From Bacteroidales bacterium (GTDB taxonomy: Bacteria > Bacteroidota > Bacteroidia > Bacteroidales > UBA932), in NCBI GenBank assembly GCA_016281015.1, contig JAEEHS010000063.1:1-54161 (forward strand): a DNA stretch of 54,161 bases, read 5' to 3'. This document shows positions 26,271-34,010 of this stretch, piece after piece. Both the position numbers and the translations under genes were made by a program. Below the pieces are notes generated by a model that did not search any database, was not told the origin of the DNA, and saw nothing but the letters and a program-made list of their open reading frames with translations. Numbering within the stretch: position 1 is the first letter of the stretch; the number at the start of each line of letters is the position of its first letter.

Positions 26271-29216
26271 TTATTGAATTAGGTATTCCATGGATTTTTG
26301 CATCAGTTCGTCGAGGGCGCTGGTGGCGGTCAGGGCTTCGAGGGGAAAGCCGAGTGCGATGACCCGGCGCCCGTCGGTCTCATAGCCGACTCCGGCGCTG
26401 ATATCCGTTCCGCCGTAGCGCAGCAGGATCCGCCCTTTGTCGGAGGCGGGCAGGATTCCGTCCGGATTCTCCACCCGGTAGCAGCCTTCCCGGAAGGAGC
26501 GGTTGTAGGAGAGCGGGGCGCTGAGCCGCATCCCGTAGGGATTGATGCGCCCGGAGGTGTCTCCGAAATTCGTCACCCACTTGTACCCCAGCACTTCCTG
26601 GATAAAGGCCTGGGTCGTGCTCTGGTCCTTCAGGGGGATGGGATAGACTCGGTCCCAGGCATCCGTCCCGATGTAAGCGCCTGACAGGAGGATGTTTCCG
26701 CCCTTTTCCGCGTAGCGCCGGAGTGCCTGCTGCAGCGCTTCGGGAAAGACCGTGAACCGCTCCGGGAAGGCCCTCAGGGGGACGGTCACCTGTTTGCCGC
26801 AAATCAGGTCCAGCCCCTCGGCCTGGACATCTCCTGCGAGGCAGAATGCTTCCATGCTCATGGACGAGAAGCTGTAGCCGGCTTTCATCAGGGCCCGGCC
26901 ATGGACGGCAGGATAGTCAAACGTGTTGCCGCCGATTTTCCGCCCGGCGTATTCGATGAAGGAGCCGCCGAAGCCCGGATTGTCGTCGTCGGTCCAGACA
27001 CAGCTTCGGTCGAACTGGTTGACTTCCCCTGCGAAAAGCAGGTCCTCCTCCCAGGGAACACCGCTGTCGATCCGGTCCATGAAACCCGCATAGGAGGGCG
27101 TGTCGAACCAGGCCGGAGCGGAGACCCGGGTAAAATTGTTGACGACGACGACCCTCTTCGGATTTCCCGCTGGAATGCCTGCGGAAAGGATCTCTGAGGG
27201 GAAACTCTTGCCGCCCGGGTTCCAGGCGACAACCCGCCAGCTGTAGAGGTGCCCCCGCTGGAGGGTGACGGTTGTGGAGGTCCCGTCGAGGCGGACGCCC
27301 TCGTCAAAGGCGCCGTCGTCGACCCGTGTCTGGAGAAGATAACCCTCCGGAGCGGCGGTCGGCTCGAGGGGATCCTCTGTCGGGGCCCAGCTGAGCGTCA
27401 CCTTGTTGCCGCTCAGGCGCGTCGCGAAGGCATGGACCGGCAGGGGCTGGACCCGGTACGGGCAGCCATAGCGGTTCGAAAGGAATTTGAGGACGCCTTT
27501 GTAGACAGCGCGGCAGACCGTGAAGCGGAAGGCCGGATCCAGGCCGTAACGCATGTCGGCGAAGTTCTGGTGGGCCAGCAGTTCGAGCAGCATCGCCGGG
27601 ACGCCGGTCGTGCGGGATTCGCTGTAGGAACGGTCCCAGGTCCCTCTCCGGGTCCAGGCGGGCTCCCACTGGGCGCGGATGTCGTCGACGACCTGGGTCT
27701 GGACCGCATCCGAGAGGGCCCGGCAGCTCAGGCGGGATTCTCCGCTCGGCAGCTGGTCGGAACCGTCACATTTGAGGGTATAGATGGCGAGGGTGCCCAC
27801 AATGGAATCGTTCGGCGTGACGCCGGCGTCAGTATGGAAAGCCAGCGAAAGGTCCAGGGGGATGCCGAGGCCTTCGGTGTCCGGATTGACCCGGCTGCGG
27901 CCGCTCAGCCAGTTGCACCAGCGTCCGCGGCCTGCGTAATCCCGGGTATAGTCGTTGTCCCAGTCGGTGAAGGCGGTGCTGTCCGCCCCGCTCCAGATCA
28001 GGTTGTAGTAGGCTCCTTCGGTGTAGGCGGGCATCCCGGAGAGCCGGCCGGCGCGGCGCACGCGCCCCATGCCGCCGCCAAAGCGGACGCCGTCCGCCGT
28101 GACCACGCCTTCCTCGGCGCTGTGGTTCGACAGGATGACGCACCCGTCCCGCCCCTTGTCAAAATCGAACTGTCCCAGGTAAATCCAGGTCCCGCCGCCG
28201 ATGCGCTGGTTGACCTTCCGGATGGTCTCGCCGCCGAGGTGGCGGACGGTGTATTCGGCATCCGTGACGCTGTTCCCGAGACTTTTATAAGATACGTAGA
28301 CGCCGTAACGGCCCCGCCGGGGGATGTCGGGACGCCAGGTGGCGTGGGCGTCCGCGCGGCCCTTGACGGTCCGGATCATGCGGGCGGAGCCCATGCGGAA
28401 GGGATTGTCCGAGGTCCGGTAGGTGGCCTGGCGGTCGGCAAAGCCGATGCCGGCATCGGTCCAGAGGCCCGTCTCATGGTAGTTTCCCCGCCGCCGGACC
28501 CGTTCTGCGCGTTCTCCGGCAAAGGCCGGATCGTTGTCACAGACCACTTCCAGCACCTGGGTATCCCGCTCCCGCGGGGTCATCACGACTGCGCCGGCAT
28601 TCTCCAGCATCGGAATCAGGAAGGGGAGGACGTAGCTCTGCGTATAGACATCTTCCAGGGTGCGGTGGGTCGCCGCCCGCTGCCATTCCCAGCGCTCGGT
28701 CTTGGCCTCGTAATAGCGTCCATGGCTCTGCCAGAGGGCGATGTGCCGGCCGCTGAGGCCGAGGGGCCAGTTCTCCTCGCTGCGGACGAGGGCGGGGACG
28801 GCGTTCCGGTAATCCGCCGTCCGGAATTTCCGAGAGGAGGGCTTGCCGCTGTTTCCGATCGGGTCCATGGCCAGGGAGGCGTTGACGGGGGTCTTCTGCT
28901 TGCCGGCATACAGGTCGCCGAGCGTATAGCCCCGGTAGGAGGGCGGAAAGAGCAGGCGCCACTCATCCCTGAGCCAGGTGATGTCTCCCGTGTGATAGGG
29001 GTATTCTGCGAGATCCTGGCTGAAATAAAAGTCCAGGATGGAACTGCCGCGTTTGGTGACGCGGTTCAGTACCAGGGGCGTATTGACGCCCGTGCGGCGT
29101 TGGAGGCGGACCTTCAGGGAGTCCGTCGCTTCCTTGAACTCTTTGGTCAGGCTGCTCTGCCCCCACAGCAGGGGACTCCAGAGCAGGAGGGCGGCGAGAA
29201 TCAGTTTTTTGTACAT
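26271..29216 (-). CDS. Secreted golvesin-domain protein with amidase-like core
   Basis: The start at 29216 (MYKKLILAALLLWSPLLWGQ) gives 981 residues with a signal peptide. HIALWQSHG (158-166), LAFHTDAG (about 458-465) and SRTTGVPAMLLELLAHQNF (534-552, Glu545) are laid out like an N-acetylmuramoyl-L-alanine amidase zinc site split by an insertion. The insertion (about 253-383) is a golvesin/xanthan-lyase-type beta-sandwich; a fibronectin III-like domain follows at about 580-680. Such proteins are often labelled xanthan lyase, but the catalytic part looks like peptidoglycan amidase. It overlaps the VanZ-like gene by 16 bp. Confidence 0.75.
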   Translation of the reverse strand: MYKKLILAALLLWSPLLWGQSSLTKEFKEATDSLKVRLQRRTGVNTPLVLNRVTKRGSSILDFYFSQDLAEYPYHTGDITWLRDEWRLLFPPSYRGYTLGDLYAGKQKTPVNASLAMDPIGNSGKPSSRKFRTADYRNAVPALVRSEENWPLGLSGRHIALWQSHGRYYEAKTERWEWQRAATHRTLEDVYTQSYVLPFLIPMLENAGAVVMTPRERDTQVLEVVCDNDPAFAGERAERVRRRGNYHETGLWTDAGIGFADRQATYRTSDNPFRMGSARMIRTVKGRADAHATWRPDIPRRGRYGVYVSYKSLGNSVTDAEYTVRHLGGETIRKVNQRIGGGTWIYLGQFDFDKGRDGCVILSNHSAEEGVVTADGVRFGGGMGRVRRAGRLSGMPAYTEGAYYNLIWSGADSTAFTDWDNDYTRDYAGRGRWCNWLSGRSRVNPDTEGLGIPLDLSLAFHTDAGVTPNDSIVGTLAIYTLKCDGSDQLPSGESRLSCRALSDAVQTQVVDDIRAQWEPAWTRRGTWDRSYSESRTTGVPAMLLELLAHQNFADMRYGLDPAFRFTVCRAVYKGVLKFLSNRYGCPYRVQPLPVHAFATRLSGNKVTLSWAPTEDPLEPTAAPEGYLLQTRVDDGAFDEGVRLDGTSTTVTLQRGHLYSWRVVAWNPGGKSFPSEILSAGIPAGNPKRVVVVNNFTRVSAPAWFDTPSYAGFMDRIDSGVPWEEDLLFAGEVNQFDRSCVWTDDDNPGFGGSFIEYAGRKIGGNTFDYPAVHGRALMKAGYSFSSMSMEAFCLAGDVQAEGLDLICGKQVTVPLRAFPERFTVFPEALQQALRRYAEKGGNILLSGAYIGTDAWDRVYPIPLKDQSTTQAFIQEVLGYKWVTNFGDTSGRINPYGMRLSAPLSYNRSFREGCYRVENPDGILPASDKGRILLRYGGTDISAGVGYETDGRRVIALGFPLEALTATSALDELMQKSMEYLIQ

Positions 29217-29617
29217 GCGCGGCGCTGTTTCCGGATGTCGATGAAAAACACAAGAAGACTGGACACGGCGAGGGCCGCGAGATCGGCGATGAAGTCCGTG
29301 CCGTCGCCGCTTCGCCAGGTGGTGAGCCGGGCCTGGCCCCATTCGGTCGCCGCTGCGATTACACAGCCCGCCAGAAAGGTTCCCACCGCCCAGAAAGCCG
29401 ACGAGCGGAGCGAGTCGGTATGCTTGTCAAAGGCCATGAAAGCGAGGCAGGGGAAGGGGAAGAACATGCAGAAATGGACAATCTTGTCCGTCGGAATTCC
29501 GAGGAACTCTTTCTGCACCTCGGGGACGGAGGTGAAGTTGGCGAAACAGAGCACCAAGACCGTGACCAGATAGCCCGCCAGCAGGATCCGGGCCCATAGA
29601 AGCTGCCGCTTTGTCAT
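29201..29617 (-). CDS. VanZ-like membrane protein
   Basis: The 138-residue protein has four membrane helices and the VanZ-like features DKIVHFCMFF, ATEWGQ and DGTDFIADLAALA. This fold is widespread in Bacteroidota and does not imply glycopeptide resistance; its role is unclear. It overlaps the CBM9-like stop by 4 nt (ATGA) and the golvesin/amidase start by 16 bp, so it is part of the ABC exporter operon. Confidence 0.85.
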   Translation of the reverse strand: MTKRQLLWARILLAGYLVTVLVLCFANFTSVPEVQKEFLGIPTDKIVHFCMFFPFPCLAFMAFDKHTDSLRSSAFWAVGTFLAGCVIAAATEWGQARLTTWRSGDGTDFIADLAALAVSSLLVFFIDIRKQRRACTKN

Positions 29618-30249
29618 ACGAGTCTCAGTTGGCCGAAGTATTCAGGGCGGTGGAAATCCGGAGCGGGCGTCTCGACCGGGTTCCAGCTGACATAATGGGG
29701 ATGGGCTGTTTTGTCCCCGCATTTGTAGAAGTTGGCCCGCAGCTGCTGAGGCAGCGCCTCGCTGTCGACGCCGATCAGTTCGAAGGGAATGACGAGGGTC
29801 ACCCGCCAGTTCCAGATACCGCCTTCGAAATCCTGCTCGCCTTCGAGCTGGGCCGTCCGCAGAATCTGCTGCATCTCTTCCCGGGGGCGCATCACGCGTC
29901 CCTGTCGGGAAGCCCCCCTGGCGGCAAGAATCTTTCCGAGGGGATTGATTTCGAAATTATAGTAGAGGCTCCCGTCCGGGTCCTCGACGAAAAACTCCAC
30001 GCAGCTGTCTTCCCATTGCCGCTGGTTGTCCTCCAGGTTCCGGGCCCTCAGGTCCAGTCCGCTCACGCGGAAATCCACTACCAGTGCATCTTCCGTCCGG
30101 GCGATGCGTCCATGGGCAAAGGGGGCATAGGGGTAGTCGGAAGGCCAGTTGACCTCACGGATGTCAAAGCGGGCGCCTTCCAGTTCCAAGGCGGTGTCAA
30201 GATCGGTTTCTTCCACGCCGGTCAGCAGGGGTACGGAGAGTGTCTTCAT
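29614..30249 (-). CDS. CBM9-like domain protein
   Basis: From ATG 30249 the protein has 211 residues (a GTG directly upstream is possible). The pattern WEDSCVEFFVEDPDGSLYYNFEINPLG and WNWRVTLVIPFELIG matches the CBM9-like (DOMON-related) proteins of Bacteroidota, a beta-sandwich that binds sugars at its surface. It lacks a signal peptide, so its location is uncertain. It lies directly after the ABC exporter stop and before the VanZ-like gene. It may bind a glycan product handled by these neighbours, but no enzyme function can be assigned. Confidence 0.78.
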   Translation of the reverse strand: MKTLSVPLLTGVEETDLDTALELEGARFDIREVNWPSDYPYAPFAHGRIARTEDALVVDFRVSGLDLRARNLEDNQRQWEDSCVEFFVEDPDGSLYYNFEINPLGKILAARGASRQGRVMRPREEMQQILRTAQLEGEQDFEGGIWNWRVTLVIPFELIGVDSEALPQQLRANFYKCGDKTAHPHYVSWNPVETPAPDFHRPEYFGQLRLV

Positions 30250-30252
30250 CAC

Positions 30253-32103
30253 TTAGAGGGCTTGCATGTCATTGAGTTTCTTGTAATAGCCGCCGAGGGC
30301 CGTGAGGCTTTCGTGCGTGCCGCGTTCCACGATCCGGCCTTCGTGCATGACGATGATCTCGTCGGCATCCTTGATGGTGGACAGGCGGTGGGCGATGGCG
30401 ATGGTCGTGCGGTTTTTCATCAGTTTGTCCAGGGCGTCCTGCACCATCCGTTCGGATTCCGTATCCAGCGAAGCGGTTGCTTCGTCCAGGATCAGGATGG
30501 GCGGGTTCTTGAGGATGGCCCGCGCGATGGACAGGCGCTGGCGCTGGCCGCCGGAAAGCTTCGAGCCGCGGTCGCCGATATTGGTCTGGTAGCCTTCCGG
30601 CTTCTCCATGATGAATTCATGGGCATTGGCAATCTTGGCAGCGGCGATGACCTGCTCCTCCGTCGCCCCGTCCACACCGAAGGCGATGTTGTTGAATATG
30701 GTGTCGTTGAACAGGATCGGGTCCTGGTTGACATTGCCCATCAGGGCGCGCAGGTCCTTGACCCGGACGTCCCGGATATCCGTTCCGTCCAGGGTGATCC
30801 GGCCGCTCGAGACATCATAGAAACGCGGAATCAGGTCCACGAGGGTGGACTTTCCGGCGCCGGATTCGCCCACGATGGCGATGGTCTTTCCCTTCGGGAT
30901 GTCCAGGGTGATGTTCCGGAGGATCTCCCGTCCGCTTTCATAGCAGAACGAGACCCCTTCAAAGTGGATGCGGTCCCGGAACTCCTGGAGGGCGACGGGC
31001 TTCTCGGGATCCTGGATCGGGTTCTCCGCCTGGAGGATCTTGTTGATGCGTTCGATGGACGCCAGGCCGCGCGGAATGCCGTAGGCGGCGCGGGAGAGTT
31101 CCTTGATGGGCGCGATCACCGAGTAGAGGATGACCATGTAGAAGATAAACTGGGACGCGTCCATGAACGTGCCTCCGAGCAGGCCCTCTCCCCGGATGAT
31201 CAGGGCGCCGCCGAAGCCGAGCACCACCATGATCATCACCGTCCCGAGGAACTCGCTGACCGGATGGGCCGAACTCTGCCGGACGGCGACCCGCGTGTTC
31301 TTGTCCCGCATCTGAGAGGTGACCTCGTCGAAGCGGCGGCTCATTTTCTTTTCGGCATTGAAGGCCTTGATGATGCGAAGGCCGCCGAGGGTTTCGTCCA
31401 CCTGGGACATGGTGTCGCTCCAGAGCTGCTGGGCCTGGAGGGAGGAGCGGCGGAGCTGCTTTCCGATGACCCCCATGATCCAGACGAAGCCCGGAACGAA
31501 GAGGATGATGAACAGGGTCAGTTCCGTGCTGGTAAACAGCAGGATCCCAAAGTAGAACAGGATCAGGATCGGGTCCTTGATGAGCATCTCGATGGAGGAG
31601 GTGATGGACGCTTCCACCTCGCCGACGTCCCCGCTGATCCGGGCGATGATGTCGCCCTTGCGTTCCTGGGTGAAGAAGCCGATGGGCAGGGAGAGAATCT
31701 TGTCGTAGAGGCTCAGCCGGATGTCCTTCACGATGCCGGTGCGGATGGGAATCATCACGGCGGCGCTGCCGAAGTAGCAGGCTGTCTTGAGCAGGGTGAA
31801 AAGAATCATCACCGCGCAGAGAAGGAAAAGGGCGTTCGTGGCGCCATGGACCTCGGAAAAGGAGGTGACCCAGGCGTAGGTGTTGTTGACAATCAGGTCC
31901 TTGAACGAATAGCCTTCCGTCCCCCAGGGAATGAACGTGTAGGTCGCTGTCTCAATCTTGAACAGGATGTTCAGCAGCGGGATGATGACCGCGAAGGAGA
32001 AGATATTGAAAACGGCGGAAAGGACGTTCAGCAGGATCGCGCCGCCAAAGTAAATCTTATACGGAGAGGCATACTGCCTCATCATTTTTAGGAAATCGCG
32101 CAT
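30253..32103 (-). CDS. ABC exporter, fused membrane and ATPase domains (MsbA-like)
   Basis: The start at 32103 (MRDFLKMMRQYASPYKIYFG) gives 616 residues, the usual length of a half-size exporter. Six membrane helices fill about residues 15-340. The ATPase has Walker A GESGAGKST (around 405-413), the signature LSGGQRQR, Walker B ILILDEAT and the H-loop IAHRLS. It exports a lipid, lipid-linked glycan or peptide; the family resemblance is to MsbA. The longer frame to 32463 runs into the repeat island and is not real. A -7 TATATTTG (32130-32123) lies 19 nt upstream of the ATG, with no good -33 element. Confidence 0.92.
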   Translation of the reverse strand: MRDFLKMMRQYASPYKIYFGGAILLNVLSAVFNIFSFAVIIPLLNILFKIETATYTFIPWGTEGYSFKDLIVNNTYAWVTSFSEVHGATNALFLLCAVMILFTLLKTACYFGSAAVMIPIRTGIVKDIRLSLYDKILSLPIGFFTQERKGDIIARISGDVGEVEASITSSIEMLIKDPILILFYFGILLFTSTELTLFIILFVPGFVWIMGVIGKQLRRSSLQAQQLWSDTMSQVDETLGGLRIIKAFNAEKKMSRRFDEVTSQMRDKNTRVAVRQSSAHPVSEFLGTVMIMVVLGFGGALIIRGEGLLGGTFMDASQFIFYMVILYSVIAPIKELSRAAYGIPRGLASIERINKILQAENPIQDPEKPVALQEFRDRIHFEGVSFCYESGREILRNITLDIPKGKTIAIVGESGAGKSTLVDLIPRFYDVSSGRITLDGTDIRDVRVKDLRALMGNVNQDPILFNDTIFNNIAFGVDGATEEQVIAAAKIANAHEFIMEKPEGYQTNIGDRGSKLSGGQRQRLSIARAILKNPPILILDEATASLDTESERMVQDALDKLMKNRTTIAIAHRLSTIKDADEIIVMHEGRIVERGTHESLTALGGYYKKLNDMQAL

Positions 32104-32122
32104 CTCAAAAACAGTAATCCCA

Positions 32123-32130
32123 CAAATATA
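32123..32130 (-). promoter_or_regulatory. -7 element of the ABC exporter operon
   Basis: TATATTTG on the minus strand, 19 nt before ATG 32103, matches the Bacteroidales -7 consensus. The -33 position lacks TTG at 19-21 bp, so the call is partial. Confidence 0.45.
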
Positions 32131-32206
32131 GTCAAAAAAAGCCAAACCCCTTTTAATTCTATCCGCTTTTTCGTAAGATTGTCGGTAAAACCATCCTGAT
32201 GATGAA

Positions 32207-32276
32207 CCGGTGTGCCCCCCCCGGTGTGAACGCCCCCCGGGTGTGAACGCCCCCACGGTGTGAACGCCCCCCGGGT
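32207..32276. repeat. Short tandem repeat at the left end of repeat island 1
   Basis: The unit GGTGTGAACGCCCCC occurs three times, with a shorter GGTGTGCCCCCC before them, at 16-18 bp spacing. Nothing coding is visible. Confidence 0.85.
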
Positions 32277-32304
32277 CGCACAAAGCACCCTTCAGCCCCT
32301 TCTG

Positions 32305-32472
32305 CCCCTGCCGACGAACGATATCGCCCCTTTTCGTTCTCCCGCAGGTCCCGCCATGTCCTGCCGTCCCTGCGCCGGTACGCTTTCGGCCCTTTTCGTT
32401 CTCCCGCAGGTCCTGGCGGGGTGACGCCGGAGGGCGTCGGGGCGGAAGGGCACGCTCTCGCACGTCGGGCGG
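32305..32472. repeat. Repeat island 1, module A
   Basis: A 23-bp direct repeat containing TTTTCGTTCTCCCGCAGGTC occurs at 32328-32350 and 32390-32412. It is followed by a GC-rich tail (about 32415-32472) that is nearly the same in island 2. The matching block in island 2 is 43775-43936. Frames crossing the block are not kept in phase between the copies, so it is non-coding. Confidence 0.85.
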
Positions 32473-32481
32473 TCGCCTGCG

Positions 32482-32598
32482 GGCAGGGGCCGGCGGGCCG
32501 GTACGGGCCTACGGCCCTATCCCTCCCACTGCGCTACGCTTGTGGGCCCCTCCCGTTCACGCAGCCACGGGCGGCTACGCCGTCCGCCGGCCCTTGCC
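32482..32598. repeat. Long inverted repeat in island 1
   Basis: GGCAGGGGCCGGCGG (32482-32496) is the reverse complement, with one mismatch, of CCGCCGGCCCTTGCC (32584-32598), enclosing 87 nt. The stem would bring modules A and B together in RNA or single-stranded DNA. I see no equal left arm in island 2. Confidence 0.6.
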
Positions 32599-32770
32599 TC
32601 TCCGGCTCCCATGCCCTCCGTGCCGTCCATCCGCGTTTTTGTAACATGTTGAATTGCAATAACTTACAAAATGCATCATGGATACCCCTCCGTTTTTCGT
32701 CGCCACTGTCCATAGACTGTTTTGCAAGGTATTGAATAGCAGTAGTTTACAAAGATGCTGATGGACACCC
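32591..32770. repeat. Repeat island 1, module B (180 bp)
   Basis: This block aligns without gaps over 180 bp with 44220-44399; by my count 157 of 180 positions agree (about 87%). It holds two related AT-rich sub-units, one with TTGAATTGCAATAACTTAC and one with TTGAATAGCAGTAGTTTAC, each ending in a variant of ATGGATACCC/ATGGACACCC. No open frame is conserved. It is probably a dispersed genomic repeat. Confidence 0.88.
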
Positions 32771-32831
32771 CATTATTCCGAGCAAGCGTGGTGAGTCGGT
32801 TCTCCCTGCGAGCGGGGTACTGAGTCCCTCC

Positions 32832-33048
32832 GGGGACAGGTCCCGGGGGAGGGAATGGGGGGAGGTCTTGAGGGTAAATGGGGATGGTCCTGGGGGAGTG
32901 AATGGGGGGAGGTCCTGAGGGCGAATGGGGAAGGTCCCAAGGGTAAATGGGACAGGTCCCGGTGGAGTGAACGGGACAGGTCCTGAGGGCGAATGGGGAA
33001 GGGCCCAAGGGTAAATGGGGAAGGTCCTAGGGGTGAATGGGGAAGGTC
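32832..33048. repeat. Tandem array of about ten 22-25-bp units, island 1
   Basis: Units of the form GGGGAAGGTCCTRAGGGYRAAT repeat head to tail about ten times with variants such as GGGACAGGTCC and GGGGGGAGGTC. Unit lengths vary between 22 and 25 bp, so no frame is kept. The last unit forms the left arm of the first hairpin of the core. Minus-strand frames here are proline-rich artefacts. Confidence 0.85.
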
Positions 33049-33214
33049 GAATTTGAGGTTGGGGACCTTCCCCGGGGAATCGGTATCAGGGGGCATTGTG
33101 GGGGCATTTCGATGGGGAAGGTCCGGGGCATGAAAGTCGACCTTCCCCAAATGTTGCCAGGACCTTCCCCAAATGATGCCGGGACCTTCCCCAGGCCTCA
33201 CAGGGACCTTCCCC
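33039..33214. repeat. Repeat island 1, core with two conserved hairpins
   Basis: GGGGAAGGTC at 33039 and 33114 each pair with GACCTTCCCC at 33064 and 33139, giving two 10-bp stems with 15-nt loops. Further GACCTTCCCC copies follow at 33161, 33183 and 33205, 22 bp apart. Positions 33039-33192 align without gaps to 44902-45055 with 128 of 154 matches (about 83%) by my count, and the spacing of every 10-mer is kept. Confidence 0.85.
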
Positions 33215-33256
33215 AAAAGACGGGAGGGACGTGGCACTGGATCAGGAAGAAACCAT

Positions 33257-33292
33257 AAAAAAAGAAGGTACCATTCATATAATGGTTCCTTC
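33257..33292 (-). terminator. Terminator of the tRNA-Pro gene
   Basis: On the minus strand GAAGGAACCATT (33292-33281) pairs with AATGGTACCTTC (33275-33264) across a 5-nt loop, with one mismatch, and is followed by seven T residues (33263-33257). Confidence 0.85.
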
Positions 33293-33313
33293 AAAGATAG
33301 CGGGAGATTTCAG

Positions 33314-33389
33314 TGGTCTGGATGACTGGACTTGAACCAGCGACCTCCTGGTCCCTAACCAGGTGCGCTACCAACTGCGCTACATCCAG
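33314..33389 (-). tRNA. tRNA-Pro (anticodon AGG)
   Basis: Acceptor CTGGATG/CATCCAG with C1:G72, D arm GCGC...GCGC, anticodon stem CCTGG/CCAGG with loop TTAGGGA, T arm GCTGG TTCAAGT CCAGT, A73 and encoded CCA. The C1:G72 pair, A73 and G35-G36-G37 are proline traits. Position 34 reads A, which is rare in bacterial tRNA-Pro. Confidence 0.88.
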
Positions 33390-33399
33390 AAGTGGACCG

Positions 33400-33431
33400 C
33401 AAAGATACGTCCTTTTTTTGGGAATCCCAAA
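33400..33431 (-). promoter_or_regulatory. Promoter of the tRNA-Pro gene
   Basis: TTTG (33431-33428), 20 bp, then TATCTTTG (33407-33400) on the minus strand, ten bases upstream of the tRNA 5' end. Confidence 0.75.
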
Positions 33432-33437
33432 TATTTC

Positions 33438-34010
33438 TCAGGATTTTGGCAGGATGAGCCTGCGGATGTTGCAGCCGGCGTAGTTGCCGAGGACGATGAC
33501 AGGGTAGTACCAGAGGATCGCCGGGGCCCATTTCCAGGCGCCGACCAGGTATACGACATCGGCGATGGAGTGGTAGAAGCCCGACACGATGAAAAGCGGC
33601 ACGCCGAAAAGCACGGGAACGAGGTTCCCCTTCGTCCGGTAGAGCCAGACGGAGAGGTCGATGATGAGTCCGCAGCCGACGGCGCGAAGGAAACTCCGCC
33701 AGGGACCTTGGGCGAGACGCCCCGCGACGACGCTCCGGGCCCGCTCCATGGGCTCTCCGCCGAGGGAAACGACGAGAAGACCCACGAGGATACAGCCGAT
33801 GATGTTGAACAGCCAGATTTTGGCGAGGGCCCAGATGTCTGTCATCACGCCGGCCTTCCCCGTGTAGAGGAGGGTGCCGGAAAGGACGACCCCGACAAGG
33901 CCGAAGGCAAAGATGACAGCCCCGGGAATGCCGCCGAGGGCAAGAAAGCCGTAGGCGCCGAGCCCGATCATCAGCCCGGCCATCAGGGAGAGTCTGTTGT
34001 CCATATTCAT
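33438..34010 (-). CDS. Short formate/nitrite transporter (FNT)-like channel
   Basis: From ATG 34010 the protein has 190 residues and about six membrane helices. GFYHSIADVVYL and GNYAGCNIRRL resemble the FNT pore motifs (GFEHSIAN, GN..G), and LFNIIGCILVG matches an earlier FNT helix. It is clearly shorter than the usual 250-280 residues, so it may be a divergent small FNT member. It should let small monovalent anions such as formate through the inner membrane. The ATG overlaps the prmA stop by 4 nt, so it is co-transcribed with prmA. Confidence 0.72.
   Translation of the reverse strand: MNMDNRLSLMAGLMIGLGAYGFLALGGIPGAVIFAFGLVGVVLSGTLLYTGKAGVMTDIWALAKIWLFNIIGCILVGLLVVSLGGEPMERARSVVAGRLAQGPWRSFLRAVGCGLIIDLSVWLYRTKGNLVPVLFGVPLFIVSGFYHSIADVVYLVGAWKWAPAILWYYPVIVLGNYAGCNIRRLILPKS

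Noticed and set aside
26271..29216. True xanthan lyase
   Set aside because: The golvesin/xanthan-lyase resemblance covers an inserted beta-sandwich; the catalytic motifs look like an amidase.
29201..29617. Glycopeptide resistance from the VanZ-like gene
   Set aside because: VanZ-like proteins are widespread and no vanHAX-type genes are present.
32104..32463. N-terminal extension of the ABC exporter into island 1
   Set aside because: The extra residues are low-complexity translation of repeats; ATG 32103 follows a -7 box and begins a normal exporter N-terminus.
32832..33214. Possible CRISPR array
   Set aside because: Units are short and degenerate, they abut without unique spacers, they occur in both orientations, and no cas gene is near.
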